DNA of 64,000 bases from Leuctra nigra (Eukaryota > Arthropoda > Insecta > Plecoptera > Leuctridae), in the NCBI GenBank assembly GCA_934045905.1, contig OW203769.1, positions 22,599,705 through 22,663,704 on the forward strand, given 5' to 3'. Position numbers and translations under genes: made by a program. Below, one piece after another: positions 38,286 to 56,547 of this stretch. Position 1 is the stretch's first letter. Each line of letters opens with the position of its first letter. A model generated the notes under the pieces. It searched no databases. It was not told the DNA's origin and was given only the letters and a program-made list of their open reading frames with translations.

Positions 38286-38761
38286 GCCTTTTTTCTACAC
38301 TTGAACCTGCACTATATGTAAAAATCATCTATAGCTTAAAACAGATATCTATAATAGATATATTCACTACCTACGTTGTCAGCAGTTTTGAAGTCAAATG
38401 AAAAGAATTAAACTGCATCACCACTAAATTACATGAGTGAAGATACCTCTAGGTAGGTACTACCTTGAAACTATCGAGTGCCGGCATGATGTCACAGCTG
38501 ACCAAAGGCAAAAACGCACTGCTGCACAGATGATTTCCGTACCAGGTAAATAATAAGTAGTAATCAATATCTTCCTTGATAAAAGTTCCTTATTTTATTT
38601 GATGCCTACCATTTCTGTCCTTATTTTATTTAATACCATTCTGTCCTTCTTTTTAGTACCTTAAGGAACTATATTTAAAATACGTTTAAACTATTGAAAA
38701 TTTTCATGTGAACCAGTGAAATAAACAAGATTGAGGTAGATGTTAGCTACTTAGCAACCAG

Positions 38762-38889
38762 GGGCCCTATTCCAGAACTTTTAAATTCCCAATTCCAATA
38801 GAATTCAATTCCATACAATGTTAATCCTTATGGCCGTGACTGAATTCCATCAGAATGAAATTGGAAAATCGTTCTAGAATAGACCTCCA
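38762..38889. repeat. short foldback MITE
   Basis: CCTATTCCAGAACTTTTAAA then TTCCCAATTCC pairs imperfectly with GAAATTGGAAAATCGTTCTA then GAATAG. Low-scoring but symmetrical. Confidence 0.5.
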
Positions 38890-39070
38890 GGCCTATTGCA
38901 GGTACTACCTAGGTACCTAGATAGGTAGATATAGAGAAATCCAAGTCGAGTGGAGTAGTGGTCAGTTGTCAAGCGTGGATCAAATTCCACGGTCTTCTGA
39001 CCCTATCTTCAAAATATCGGTAAGTTGCTAACGCAGCTTATATTGGAACACAACCGCTGCAATGTTAACT

Positions 39071-39143
39071 GCCTCGATAGCTCAGCTGGTAGAGCATCTG
39101 ACTGGTTATCGGAAGGTCGTGGGTTCGAGTCCCACTCGAGGAA
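39071..39143 (+). tRNA. tRNA-like gene, anticodon GGT, probably tRNA-derived repeat
   Basis: A full cloverleaf can be drawn: acceptor GCCTCGA/TCGAGGA (six pairs plus a terminal G-A mismatch), D arm GCTC/GAGC, anticodon arm TCTGA/TCGGA with loop CTGGTTA, and T arm GTGGG/CCCAC with loop TTCGAGT. Good A and B boxes and a downstream TTTT make it transcribable. Anticodon GGT (39104-39106) would be Thr, but eukaryotic nuclear Thr tRNAs normally use A34, and position 37 is T, not a purine. It is therefore more likely a tRNA-derived element or pseudogene. Confidence 0.6.
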
Positions 39144-39377
39144 AATCTTTTCTCATTGCAGTTGGTATTTATTTACATCGACCCATCTGAGGTTATCAGC
39201 AAAAATCATATTTCACACATATGCGCACTCATCTGCCTATGAGAAATCCAAGTCGAGTGGAGTAGTGGTCAGTTGTCAAGCGTGGATCAAATTCCACGGT
39301 CTTCTGACCCTATCTTCAAAATATCGGTAAGTTGCTAACGCAGCTTATATTGGAACACAACCGCTGCAATGTTAACT

Positions 39378-39450
39378 GCCTCGATAGCTCAGCTGGTAGA
39401 GCATCTGACTGGATATCGGAAGGTCGTGGGTTCGAGTCCCACTCGAGGAA
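39378..39450 (+). tRNA. tRNA-like gene, anticodon GGA, copy of the preceding one
   Basis: Identical to 39071-39143 except for the third anticodon base (39413, A instead of T), giving GGA. GGA would be a Ser anticodon, but this molecule has no long variable arm, so it cannot be a normal Ser tRNA. The change supports relaxed selection on a tRNA-like repeat. Confidence 0.58.
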
Positions 39451-39520
39451 AATCTTTTCTCATTGCAGTTGGTATTTATTTACATCGACCCATCTGAGGT
39501 TATCAGCAAAAATCATATTT

Positions 39521-39526
<6 letters not shown>

Positions 39527-39556
<30 letters not shown>
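39527..39556. repeat. (TA)n microsatellite, left part
   Basis: Alternating TA directly left of the hAT-like element; it continues at 42933-42972 on the other side, so the element sits within one microsatellite. Confidence 0.95.
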
Positions 39557-39559
<3 letters not shown>

Positions 39560-39637
39560 GGATGGGCAGTATCTAAGATACAAGTATTTTAGATACGTAT
39601 CTTGATATACAATAGTATCTTAGTATCTGTATCTTAG

Positions 39638-40732
39638 ATCCCCATAAAAAACACTCCGTGTAAAAATACCAGCCAAGTACCTTTACTTTAAAAAAATTCA
39701 ACACCGAAAAGGAGTGATATCAAAAAAGGAGCCAAGTCAATGACATTTCCAAATATTTAATCGTATCTTTGAAATAAAAGTATAAACACCGAGAAATACT
39801 TTACAAAAGGACTTGGCGCATCGTTTTTTTAAAGACATTTTTCTATTCATAAGCGTAATATGCCATTTATATACAACCGTCATTAAGAACTTTTATCATA
39901 ATAGGGACACATCTTTCAATTACATATTATATATACCTACTGTAAATAATTTTCTATTTGAATATGTACACATGAAACTTGTTGCCAATGTTTGTAATAA
40001 ATACACAATAGATATCTTCGTAATATTGTTTCGTGGTCAACATATTAATTAAGTCTCATGCGTTATACCTTCTCATCATGAAATAAATTTCTATTAATCC
40101 GCAATTTATAATAGTACATTTCACGAAGTACACAGTGACGGCACATTGAATTTCTTTAACATTTTTAACTTTATACACTTTACACTTGAAAAATATATAA
40201 TAGTGTTCTGTCGATAGTTAGTAATTTATTTGACAACGTTTCATGATTTCCCTCAGAGTCAAGATCATATTATGAAAAGATACCCTTCTAATATCACCAT
40301 ATTAACAGTGTTATAAGAATATATATGAGCGCACTTCCTTGTTATTTAATTCTTTTACCATATCACTTATCTATTACAACATGAAATCTTTCTTCTATCG
40401 CCATTGACAAAACTATAAAATAGCAATTACTAAAAGTAGCTTGATTCATAGCTTGAGTAGCTTGATGGCTCTAATAGAAAGAGGAAAAGTACTTAAACTT
40501 GTACATTTCTTTCCACTTTTAGGATAGAAAGATGTCTTTAAAAAAACGATGCGCCAAGTCCTTTTGTAAAGTATTTCTCGGTGTTTATACTTTTATTTCA
40601 AAGATACGATTAAATATTTGGAAATGTCATTGACTTGGCTCCTTTTTTGATATCACTCCTTTTCGGTGTTGAATTTTTTTAAAGTAAAGATACTTGGCTG
40701 GTATTTTTACACGGAGTGTTTTTTATGGGGAT
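39638..40732. repeat. long inverted repeat with ~200-bp arms
   Basis: The arms 39638-39842 and 40527-40732 are almost exact complements (ATAAAAAACACTCCGTG, ATACCAGCCAAGTA, AAAGGAGTGATATCAAAAAA, AAAGGACTTGGCGCATCG). The 680-bp spacer is AT-rich with no ORF. Landmarks are shared with 17380-17935. Confidence 0.85.
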
Positions 40733-41376
40733 ATCACTCCTTTTTTCAGTTTATTCTTATAACTTGTAACATTGTTTCACCAATGACTATAATTCCTTTA
40801 AAAAAATACGCCTTTGTGGTTTGGTTGCTAAGAAGAATTGTGTTTGGTGCTAAATGTAAGCTTAAAATTATATTCCATGATGAATTGCGAAAGCATCGTT
40901 CCAATCGGTCCAACTGTTCTCGAGTTATCGCATCACTTCCAGTTTTCAAAATGGCGGCTGACATCACTGCCACCTAATATCTGTATCTTAAATGTTATGT
41001 AACATTATAATAAGCCTTCTGAATAGCTATTTATTGTTATAAGAGATGGTTTTAGTCAGATTTGGCATTGTTATGGCGTCATTTCCGGTTTTAGTAATAG
41101 TGCATTTCTATTTCGACTATTGATGTTTCATATAGATGACCGTCTGAATCGATTGGCGCAAATTTCGTTTCGATCGGTTCAGCCGTTTTCGAGATATGAC
41201 GTCACTTCCGGTTTCAAAATGGCGGCATAAAACCGGTTATAGCAAAAGGCACCTTAGACGCCAAAAGTGCACACGTGGTAAAAATTTCAGATCGATCGGT
41301 TAACCCGTTTAGGCTGTGGCCCTGTCAACAGTGTTTCCTGATATCTGAATCATCATCATCATCAGATAGCTTTTAA

Positions 41377-42113
41377 CCCTTTCCCGGGCGGTGGGAAACG
41401 GTTTTCCCAGTAACTTCTATGCGTTGTATGGGCGACGGCGACATATTTCCCGGGTCTTTGATGTGGCGCTATCTATGTGCATATTACACAACTTCAAAAA
41501 AAATGTTTGGTCGGTAAAATTGATCTCTAGACCATCAAGAAAGCCGTGGCAAATAGCAAATGACACACGGTACGACAAATTTCGTCAAAAAATCGATTTA
41601 TATCTCAATATCTATATGTAAATTTGGATTGATAACCTAAAGTGTAAATGTTTTATGTAAGGTATCATGTAAGTAAAATTAGATAAATATTTGATGAACA
41701 TTTGACCGCTGGATTTTTTTTTATTACGAAATCATTTACAAACGGGAAGTGGTCTTCCCACGGCCCAACCTATAGTCTCTCTTATTCGAAACTGATAGGT
41801 TATGTTTTAGATAATCATGGATATTTTCTTTTATTTTAACCATAAATTATGTATTTAAGTATGCAGTTCTAACAAAATCAAAATCTCGATTCAAAAATAT
41901 ATATTATTCAAAAAAAATAAACAAAAAAATATTTTTACAACGCATTTTTTTCTTATATGGGCGGTGGGAAGTATTTATCCCACCAAATTTTTTTAAGTGA
42001 AAATTAAAAAAAAAAAAAAAAAAAAGTGTCAACATGCTTTAAATGTGATCTAATTCACTAATTTGCTGTTGTCACTGGTTTCCATAAGCTTAAATAATTT
42101 GCCCGGGAAAGGG
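41377..42113. mobile_element. piggyBac-like MITE with TTAA duplication
   Basis: Termini CCCTTTCCCGGGC and GCCCGGGAAAGGG are perfect inverted repeats, flanked on each side by TTAA (41373-41376 and 42114-42117), the piggyBac signature. GGTGGGAA/TTCCCACC words recur at 41389, 41405, 41752 and 41965. No transposase. Confidence 0.82.
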
Positions 42114-42929
42114 TTAAAAGGGGTGTAATTTCACTGTTTTCACGGCCATCTTGCTCGCAAATGACATTTAACCTGTTGTTCCCAAATTTGGTATAGGGGG
42201 TGGGGTGGGCCATAGCTCGAAATTAAGATATTTCGCAACAATGTGAGATTTTCCAATGTTGAGATCCAGTAGGCCGAAAATGCCATGTTGTTGCTTACAG
42301 TAAAAGTGTTTGGTCTGCTCCTCAGTTTATTAGGCATTTACAGTATGTTGAGTGAGTGTGAGTGTACCGTACGACTTGGCTGGGTGGAGCGACCGCTCCA
42401 CTAGATACTTTTTAGTAAAGTATCTTATGAAAGTATCTAAGATACATTTTTAAAGTATCTTGAGTATCCTTTTTTCCAAGATACTTAAGATACTTTTAAA
42501 GTTAAACTAAAAATGGTCAAAATAATCCCAATATTTTTGCAAACAAATACCTGAAACTCCATTATAGACGATTTTCTGAGCATGGTACATTAGGTGTCTG
42601 GGCAAGCATACCCTGAGATCTCAATCAAACTTTCTGTGGACTTTCTGAAGAAGTTCTTTAATTTGAATTTGTTTCTTTGGTAATTAAAAATAAATAATTG
42701 GTATGAATCACCTAAAAGAGTTAAAAAAATTCTGAATTGATTCAAATTTTTTCCCCGATTCTTAATTCTCCTTATGTTTTGAAGTATCTTGTATCTTAAG
42801 TATCTTCAAGATACTATAGTATCTTGTATCTTAAGATACTCTTAAATAAAAGTATCTTGTATCTTGAGAGCAAATAAACAAGTATCTTGTATCTAAGATA
42901 CTTTTTTAAAGTAGGTATCTTGCCCATCC

Positions 42930-42932
<3 letters not shown>

Positions 42933-42972
<40 letters not shown>
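42933..42972. repeat. (TA)n microsatellite, right part
   Basis: Alternating TA on the right flank of the hAT-like element. 42973-46108 (about 3.1 kb) is AT-rich intergenic sequence in which no gene or clear element was recognised. Confidence 0.95.
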
Positions 42973-42975
<3 letters not shown>

Positions 42976-45900
42976 ACCTAATTAGTGCACATCCATAATA
43001 ATCCAAACAAAAAGCCACGTAAAGTTTATTAGATACCAGTGCAATCCAATCGGTGGCAGGTAAAATAAAACCACCTTCCAGCAAGTTATAAACTCATGGT
43101 TCATGGATAAAGCATAACTTGCCCAGATCGTCTGAACATTGAATACCTAGAATGGGAATATGAATATGAATATGTTGTAAAACGTGGCGAGCATGTGGAA
43201 AATACTTACTCCCAATGGATTAGTTAGAGATGGGTTCATATTCCTGGAAATAGCCAAGATGGGCATCGCAAAAAGGTAAAGCCTACCTACAGTAAGTTAT
43301 CCAACTTGGGATACTGAGAATGGAAAACGATTTTAGGACGGACTGATTGTAATATGTTCCTAGTTAAGCACACGAAAAAACTGATAGCGAGATCTACTTT
43401 GGAATTTAAAGTATTACAAAATCGAAACAAATCCGTCCGAAAACCTGTCAAAACTTGTAGGATTTTTTTCCTATTAAAAATGAATGACGATCACTTCCCA
43501 AATGCAGCCATCTTGGATATCTGTTTCCCGTCGCCAGACAGACGGCCAATCACGAAGAATTGGAACTAAAACACCTTGTCCGTACCAACATTGCGTGAAA
43601 AAATCCCCCCAAATTACAAACTTTGTAATTATCAAGTATAACACTATCGATGATTATCGGTATATCTCAGGTATAATCGATGAAATTGAGCTAAAAAATT
43701 AAGCAATGATTACGAATTTCAGGGTTGTTTCGAACTAAATGACAGATAGCAAATCAGCTGACTGTCAATCAAATGTCAAAGTACCTACTTCCAAGTGAAG
43801 AACTATTCAAATATAAATAATATAATTAAAATTCCGATAGGTAATAATAGGATTCATCAGCGGCGCAGGTAAAAAGAACACAACATTTGTAGCCCCAAAA
43901 GGATTTCACAAACGTGACGTCAAGTGCGTCAAGATTATTGATAAAAAAATGACTTGCCCTGCCCTAGTAGGTACAATCGAAAATTACAAATTTTCAAAAA
44001 AAATTATTGAATTATAGGTACCTACCTACTAGTAGTTATAACAACTTTTTTTCTTTTAATATGAAGTATAGGCATAGCGTTCAAGTTTCCTATCTAGACC
44101 GTTTTAGTTCTAGTTTTGTTTTTAATTATCAAAATTAAACTTTTAATTAACCCGAATAAATTATAACTTACATTTTCAATACACTATTACAATATAAAAT
44201 CCCGGATTATATCCTACAGATAGTTCGTAAAGTCGAGGTGCGCCTGTCACGCACAATCACTGCTTGCAGAATGTTTCATTTTCCAGCTAGGGTTCGTGAC
44301 CCTTGAAGGGCGTTATATTCAATATTAATTCAACCCTACTCGGTTCTCAATGTATCGCGGATAACTTTCACGCTCCAAGTAATGCGAGTAATAAATTAGT
44401 GAAGTGATAGAATAATAATTCCGGATCTATTTCCGTCTATGAGAAGCACTAGTGTAGCTTGCTTGTGCTGTAGCCTGTGGTGCCAGCCAGACAACACACA
44501 CCAATCGATTATCTGGCAAAGCCAACCTGCCTAAACCTCAGCTCGACAATATTCGACAGACAAATTCTCATCAATCTAAAGAAAAACGAACACACGCGAT
44601 TGAGATGGGGATCAATACAGGGATAATAAGATTATCACGAGAATTACATGAACTTGGAGACAAAAGACTTCGCCAGCCACCATTATCTGCAATGCACAGT
44701 GTTCATGAAGCCATGCCAAGGCCTCCCAAACAACTGCCATTTAAAGCATTTTAGTAAACACATAGGTTATTTTTTAATCCGTATAAATTACACCTACCTC
44801 CTTACGTAGTCCGAATTATTTCTTGAAACATATTGCGGAAAAGGTAAATAATATTACATCAAAAATCCACCTAGGTTCTCATAACATTGCTCACCATCAT
44901 AAGTTGATCATAAGCGAACGTACTTGCACCACTTGCTTGCACCGTTCGTCGACTTCTGACAAGGGAAAAAGTAGTAAAGCACGAACAAGTTCTACAGACC
45001 TTGGTTTGATCACGCCCAGAAAAATAGTTCTTGTGATAACTCGATGTATATAATATATTTGTAAGATAATCTGCTTAATAAAATGGCATTATTATAAATA
45101 TACATTTAAATGTATAAATATTAACAAATTATCATTCAATGTTGACCTATGAATAAAACTTAGGAAGCACAGCTGTTCATTACTTACTTATCCCTACGCC
45201 GGATGTGCAAGGAATGTCGCACAGCTGCTGGATTCAACAAAACATCATTTCGATTTTACGAAGTAAATTATTTTATTCATTTTAGTAAAATGATATTTAG
45301 TAACAAAATATGTAGACTAAAATAGAAACAGAGTCAACTCAGCTAAAAAAGTGTATTGTTTTTCACATAAAAGGCAAAACATAAATTAAGTGTTCATAGG
45401 AGACCTTGGAATCGATGACCCTGATTTGAACTTGGGCGGGAAACAAAAAAATTATAATTTCTAACATTTCTATCTCTATCCAGTCCAAAATTACTTTCCA
45501 TTTAAAAAATAGTGTAAATAGAGACACACAACATTGGTTAACATCAATTACATTCTTATTACATAAAAGTGCTAGACCAATCGTTGAAATATTCAGTTAC
45601 ATAATAATGATTTATTTTGCTAATTTAATTTTTAATTTAATATTAATATCATTGCTAATTATTATTGGAAAGTCACACACTGAGTTGAGTACCTACCTAA
45701 TTCTAAAGTACATTGACATGTTCAGATTTCACATCTATCCTGTGGACTCCATACTTCATAAGACACGAAATATAAATACATTACAATACAATACATTATT
45801 TAGTGTTTGAAATTATATTTTTATTTTATTTTTTTTAGTTTTAGAAGTGGCTTGGTAAACTCATTGGATCGTTAAGCCATAGCGTTCAGCATACACGAAA

Positions 45901-46108
45901 TCAGTGTTTTGAATTTATCTGGGGCTGGATTCACAAAGAAGTATAACTTTATGAGTAGGTAGGTATGACCGAAATAGTTAATATGAATATTAGCAATTCC
46001 CATAATTTAAAAGCATATCTTTATAAATTTAATTCTAAAAATACCCAATTATTATGATATTAAATAAAGTTTTAACTTAATAATAACCATGAATACTACG
46101 CACTTTAA

Positions 46109-46755
46109 AACCGCATTGAAACCGCTTTAGTCAAATCGGTTTGAAACCTGTGATATACACACTCAATAGGGAAGTCTCGTGAAGATTTGAATTCAGAATA
46201 ATATTTATTTTATGAAAGTTGAGATGTTGCTGAACACAGATGTGGTATTATTTTTGTTGTTGGACGAATAGTTCTCATGTAATTAATTTACAAAGTTTGA
46301 TAGATCTCCTCTCATTTTAAAACAGGAAAATTGGCAATGACATCACAGTTTGCTATATTGCCATGGCAACAAGGGAATCCCCATGTCAACACAATGTTCA
46401 AGACTTGGAAATGACATCACAGTTCTGATTCTTGTTAAAGGCCGTTTTTCCCGCCAAAAATCCTATGATATTTGAACTCGATTTTTATGAATGAAAATTT
46501 AAGATTTCATAGGTAATAAGTGTATTTGTCATTATTATTTGTGTTTATTTATAGAAATTTACTAGAATAAAATTTGATGAGACTTCCCTATTCGCATTCG
46601 ATCCAATTCACTTCCGAGAGTGAGCTGGAAATGCGGAGTGAGCGGGAAATTTGATCTCAATCCGATTGCACTCATCGATCATGTGTGATATACGGCCATG
46701 TTTCGAACCGATTTGAGTCAAACCGAACTGACCACAGCCGTTACAATGCGGATGG
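46109..46755. repeat. nested foldback repeats
   Basis: An outer inverted repeat (CGCATTGAAACCG..CAAATCGGTTTGAAACC..GTGATATACAC with GTGTGATATACGG..TTTCGAACCGATTTGAGTCA) surrounds an inner MITE with AATAGGGAAGTCTC at 46167 and GAGACTTCCCTATT ending at 46592. Two non-autonomous elements, one inside the other. 46756-47244: nothing recognised. Confidence 0.6.
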
Positions 46756-47244
46756 AATTGCGTGGTATAGGTACGTTGATATTGTCATGATATTTGAGAT
46801 ATTGGGAGTTAAATGCTATACCGTCATAAAGTTATGCCGGAATATATATACTATTTGTAATTTTTCAGTTTCAAAAATATTTCTTTCAGAGGATATGTTA
46901 TCTAAATAGTAAATATTATATCTAAACTTTATCTTCACTTCTCTGAATTTGCACTAAAACAATGTTAAAAGTTACTTCCTTTTAAAACTTAATTTTAATT
47001 GTAAGTAGGTAACACTGAAAAGTATCTATTCTATAGACAAACAGAGCTACCTACCTCAAATCTCTAGTGCAATAAGAATTTAATGAAAACAATTAAAAAC
47101 AAAACACAAAATCAGGTATTTCTAAAACAAAGGGTTCATTGAATGTGAGAGAAATTAAAACTCTGGAGGAGAATTGTGGGAAAAACTAGTTTTAGTAAAA
47201 AAAATTGAAGTGAGAAATACCTATGAATGTGATGTGATGTGGAT

Positions 47245-47629
47245 AGGGCGTAGGAAGGGAAGGAATGCCCCCCCCCCCCCACTCGAGCAGGCTGACCCCC
47301 CATTCCCCACAAAATTGAGTGAAGTGTCCGAGAATCACTTAAAAATTGTTTAAATTCTAAAAAAAACGCCCTGCGGGGCAAAAATAGGGAGTTGTTTGTT
47401 GCAATTTGTGCAGTTAAGCATCCCAGAATTGATTTTAGAATGTTAATACTCAACAAATGCCCTGCGGGCAACAATTGGAGGGTTGTTGCTTCAGTTTTGT
47501 GCATTTTAGAGCCCCAGAATCACTTTTAAATGGTTACAATACCAAAAAACGCCCTTCGGAGCTAAAACTGACCCCCCCCTCCAGGTGTCGCAATCTTCCC
47601 CCATGATGAAAGTAATTCCTACGCACCTG
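47245..47629. mobile_element. short element with CGTAGGAA / TTCCTACGC termini
   Basis: Left end AGGGCGTAGGAAGG and right end TTCCTACGCACCTG are inverted and match the family at 10772-12060 and 52061-52719. The interior shows three AACGCCCT(G/T)CGG-type repeats and a C run. GGAT occurs on both sides (47241 and 47629). Confidence 0.6.
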
Positions 47630-47630
47630 G

Positions 47631-47813
47631 ATGTGGAGGATATTAACTAAGTATTGGGTGAAGAAGAGAAGAGGACAATGGAATGAACACGTAGAGAGAA
47701 TGTGGAGAAAAACATTGTTTTGTGAGGAAGAGAAGGATGGAAGACCTGTTGGTTATAGAAATTTGAATAGATGGAGGAAGGATTGCTCACAAGCATACAG
47801 AGAAAGAAAGTAG
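47631..47813 (+). pseudogene. possible non-LTR retrotransposon fragment
   Basis: The frame contains RRGQWNEHVERMW and VGYRNLNRWRKD, which resemble the WxxHVxRM...RP..RW.D end of non-LTR reverse-transcriptase ORFs, but it is short and shows no other motif. Weak call. Confidence 0.3.
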
Positions 47814-47831
47814 AAGATGGTAAGTCAACAC

Positions 47832-54388
<6,557 letters not shown>

Positions 54389-55206
54389 TCTAACAGCAAA
54401 CCTATAACAAATGGGAATGATGATTACTGTGCAAAGCAAAGCAATGTAATGTAAAACTCTACTAAGGAGCATCCATGTTTTCTCATCGAGTTCATACCTA
54501 CAAGCCAATGTAATAATATAATAACAACAATGAGTATAGGTTAGCAGCCTACCTGGGAAAGAAAATAATACAAATATTTTTCTTATTTTCACAAATGAAA
54601 GTGAGCTAATTTGACAAGTACAACACGCAAGAGTGATGACACTGAGTGATTCATTTGTACTGACATACTTAATTCACAGAGCTTGAAACAAAACCTATTT
54701 TAAGAATCTAAATATAACTTGTTGATCCACTGACTTTTTTAAGGTAAGCTGATTATTTACTTTTCGCGCTCTGAATTTCCTTGTGAATTTCATGTAGAGA
54801 AGGCAGTGTCCTCCAATGCAACCAACGTTCCAACAATAAACATCAAAAGTCAAGGTCTGTAAATTGTGTCAGGTAAGTCTCGTTTGGAGGTTAAGTGCGC
54901 AATTCCAAACAATAAAAATCGAACTTTTACAACATATTCGGCGTACATGACATTTTCGTTAATTTTACCATAACCAGCCTATATATTTTAATATTTACAA
55001 CAAGCTGAAACATAATGTGCTAAGGTTCTACTACCGTTGCTACTCGAATTGATTTGTTCAGTTCTCTAGTTCTGGTTGTACCTAGCCTGCCTAGGTATAC
55101 CTAGGTAGGTACTACCATATTATTATCTGAGACTGGCAAATGGGCTAGGAGGGTGATCTATCTTTGCCTCTATTCTCGTGTGCAGTTTATTCTGTAAGGC
55201 TAGAGA
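54389..55206. promoter_or_regulatory. divergent intergenic region, zinc-finger gene / TAM41
   Basis: About 0.8 kb separates the two start codons on opposite strands, so both promoters (and any 5' UTR exons) should lie here. A possible 3' splice acceptor for a zinc-finger 5' exon is at about 54402. No TATA box or other core motif can be assigned with confidence. Confidence 0.4.
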
Positions 55207-56253
55207 ATGGCTGCAAGTAAAGCTCTTGTTGGTATGTCTCCAATGTATCACAAAATATTAGCATTATTTCCAAAGGACATAACATTTTGCTTTGCATACG
55301 GATCGGGTGTTTTCAAGCAGTCTGGTAGTGCCATCAGTAAAAACATGATAGACTTAATTATCGCTGTTGATAACCCTGCATCATGGCATCGAGAAAACAT
55401 AGAGCGAAACCCTAGCCATTATTCTAGTTTACGTTTTCTTGGTCACAATGTCGTCGCTCGTCTTCAAGAAAATTGGAGTGCTCATGTTTACTTCAATACC
55501 CTTGTACCTCTTGAGAATATGGAAGGATCGTTGATTAAGTATGGTGTTGTGTCCCGCACAGATTTAGTTGCTGATCTTTTAGACTGGAGCGAATTATATT
55601 TAGCAGGGCGGCTTCACAAGCCCGTAGAGATAATTCGTCCGTCAAGTGATTCTCAACTTATAACTGCACTTCAGTTAAATCTTCAGTCTGCTGTCCATGC
55701 GGCACTTCTTATTCTCCCTGAAACGTTTGCAGAAATTGATTTCTACCGCACTGTTACAAGCCTTTCATATTCCGGAGATTTCCGAATGACTTTCGGGGAA
55801 GACAAGAATAAAGTTGACAACATTGTTGCCCCACAGGTTGCAAAATTTCGACTTATCTACTCGCCTGTTTTGAAACATCTCTCGAGTTTCGTAGATTTCC
55901 CTGTGTCAAATTATGACAATGTCGAACATTGCAGTCAAGATATTTCTCCCATCGCTCGGCTCCACCATCTGAACCATCTGCCGAAAGCTCCGCAAAAAGC
56001 GATCGTCAAATATTGGAACAGAGGTCCGAGAAGTTTGCGTCAGGACACTGAGGATGTTTTTCGAGCAGTTGCATACGACCCCGACATTGGTAGAATTCTC
56101 TTGCGAAGCGTCGAAGGAATTGTTTGGGGGTCCAGCATTCAACAAAGTCTCAAATCCATACTCACGGCTGGCTTCAGCAAATCCTTGCGGTACAGTGGGA
56201 AGAAGATAGTAAAAATGTTTAAATCCAAACAAGCTCAGAGTAAACTTATTTGA
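55207..56253 (+). CDS. TAMM41: phosphatidate cytidylyltransferase, mitochondrial (TAM41), intronless
   Basis: A single uninterrupted frame of 348 residues. TAM41 makes CDP-diacylglycerol from phosphatidic acid and CTP at the matrix side of the inner mitochondrial membrane, the first committed step toward cardiolipin. The nucleotidyltransferase signature AYGSGVFKQSG is at 30-40. D49 and D55 in DLIIAVDNPASWH (49-61) fit the metal-binding pair. NPSHYSSLRFLG (68-79), SAHVYFNTLV, IKYGVVS and DLLDWSELYLAGRLHKPV are close matches to vertebrate TAM41, in order. The C-terminus is KMFKSKQAQSKLI. No obvious N-terminal presequence. Length is in the family range. GPALPP1 starts 0.3 kb downstream on the same strand. 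Confidence 0.96.
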   Translation: MAASKALVGMSPMYHKILALFPKDITFCFAYGSGVFKQSGSAISKNMIDLIIAVDNPASWHRENIERNPSHYSSLRFLGHNVVARLQENWSAHVYFNTLVPLENMEGSLIKYGVVSRTDLVADLLDWSELYLAGRLHKPVEIIRPSSDSQLITALQLNLQSAVHAALLILPETFAEIDFYRTVTSLSYSGDFRMTFGEDKNKVDNIVAPQVAKFRLIYSPVLKHLSSFVDFPVSNYDNVEHCSQDISPIARLHHLNHLPKAPQKAIVKYWNRGPRSLRQDTEDVFRAVAYDPDIGRILLRSVEGIVWGSSIQQSLKSILTAGFSKSLRYSGKKIVKMFKSKQAQSKLI

Positions 56254-56547
56254 GTTTAGGATAATATTAGAACAGAAATTGTAGATGGTTTTTAGGAGTA
56301 GATTTTTTTAATATGGTGGTTGCCAAAGAATAATTTAGCTGTGAATTGCAGATGGTAGTTAGCTAGAATGTCAGTTGATTTTCTCTTTTTTTAACCCATT
56401 ACGTGGAAATGTAATCTGAATGTTGGATTTGAAATTACGAAGACAAGAAGTGCATCACTAATAGGTAATTTAACTGGTTATTCACACACTGTTATCCTTG
56501 AATGTTTTTTCGATCATAACAAAGTATTTTTGATCGCCAGGTTGAGA

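Larger units (their letters stand above)
38934..39525 (+). repeat. tandem duplication of a 307-bp unit containing a tRNA-like gene
   Basis: Unit 1 is 38934-39240 and unit 2 is 39241-39525, where it runs into a TA microsatellite. The units are almost identical. Each begins GAGAAATCCAAGTCGAGTGG, has CAAATTCCACGGTCTTCTGA, then the tRNA-like sequence, then a TTTT stretch and CATTTACATCGACCC-like flank. The duplication is recent. Confidence 0.9.
39557..42932. mobile_element. 3.4-kb hAT-like element inserted in a TA microsatellite
   Basis: Termini CAGGGATGGGCA and TGCCCATCCCTG are inverted repeats. Subterminal regions hold many AGATAC/GTATCT motifs (39570-39640 and 42410-42915). The flanks are both TATATATA, so an 8-bp duplication is possible but cannot be proven. 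No transposase; the interior consists of other repeats: a hairpin (39638-40732), TTCCGGTTT..AAAATGGCGG segments (41080-41230) and a piggyBac-like MITE (41377-42113). Confidence 0.75.

Noticed and set aside
39025..39592. Two open frames containing LDSSAGRASDW
   Set aside because: That peptide is a known false translation of tRNA sequence; both frames run across the tRNA-like genes.
42973..46108. Possible genes in this long interval
   Set aside because: Only short AT-rich frames without any domain or exon-like composition were found.
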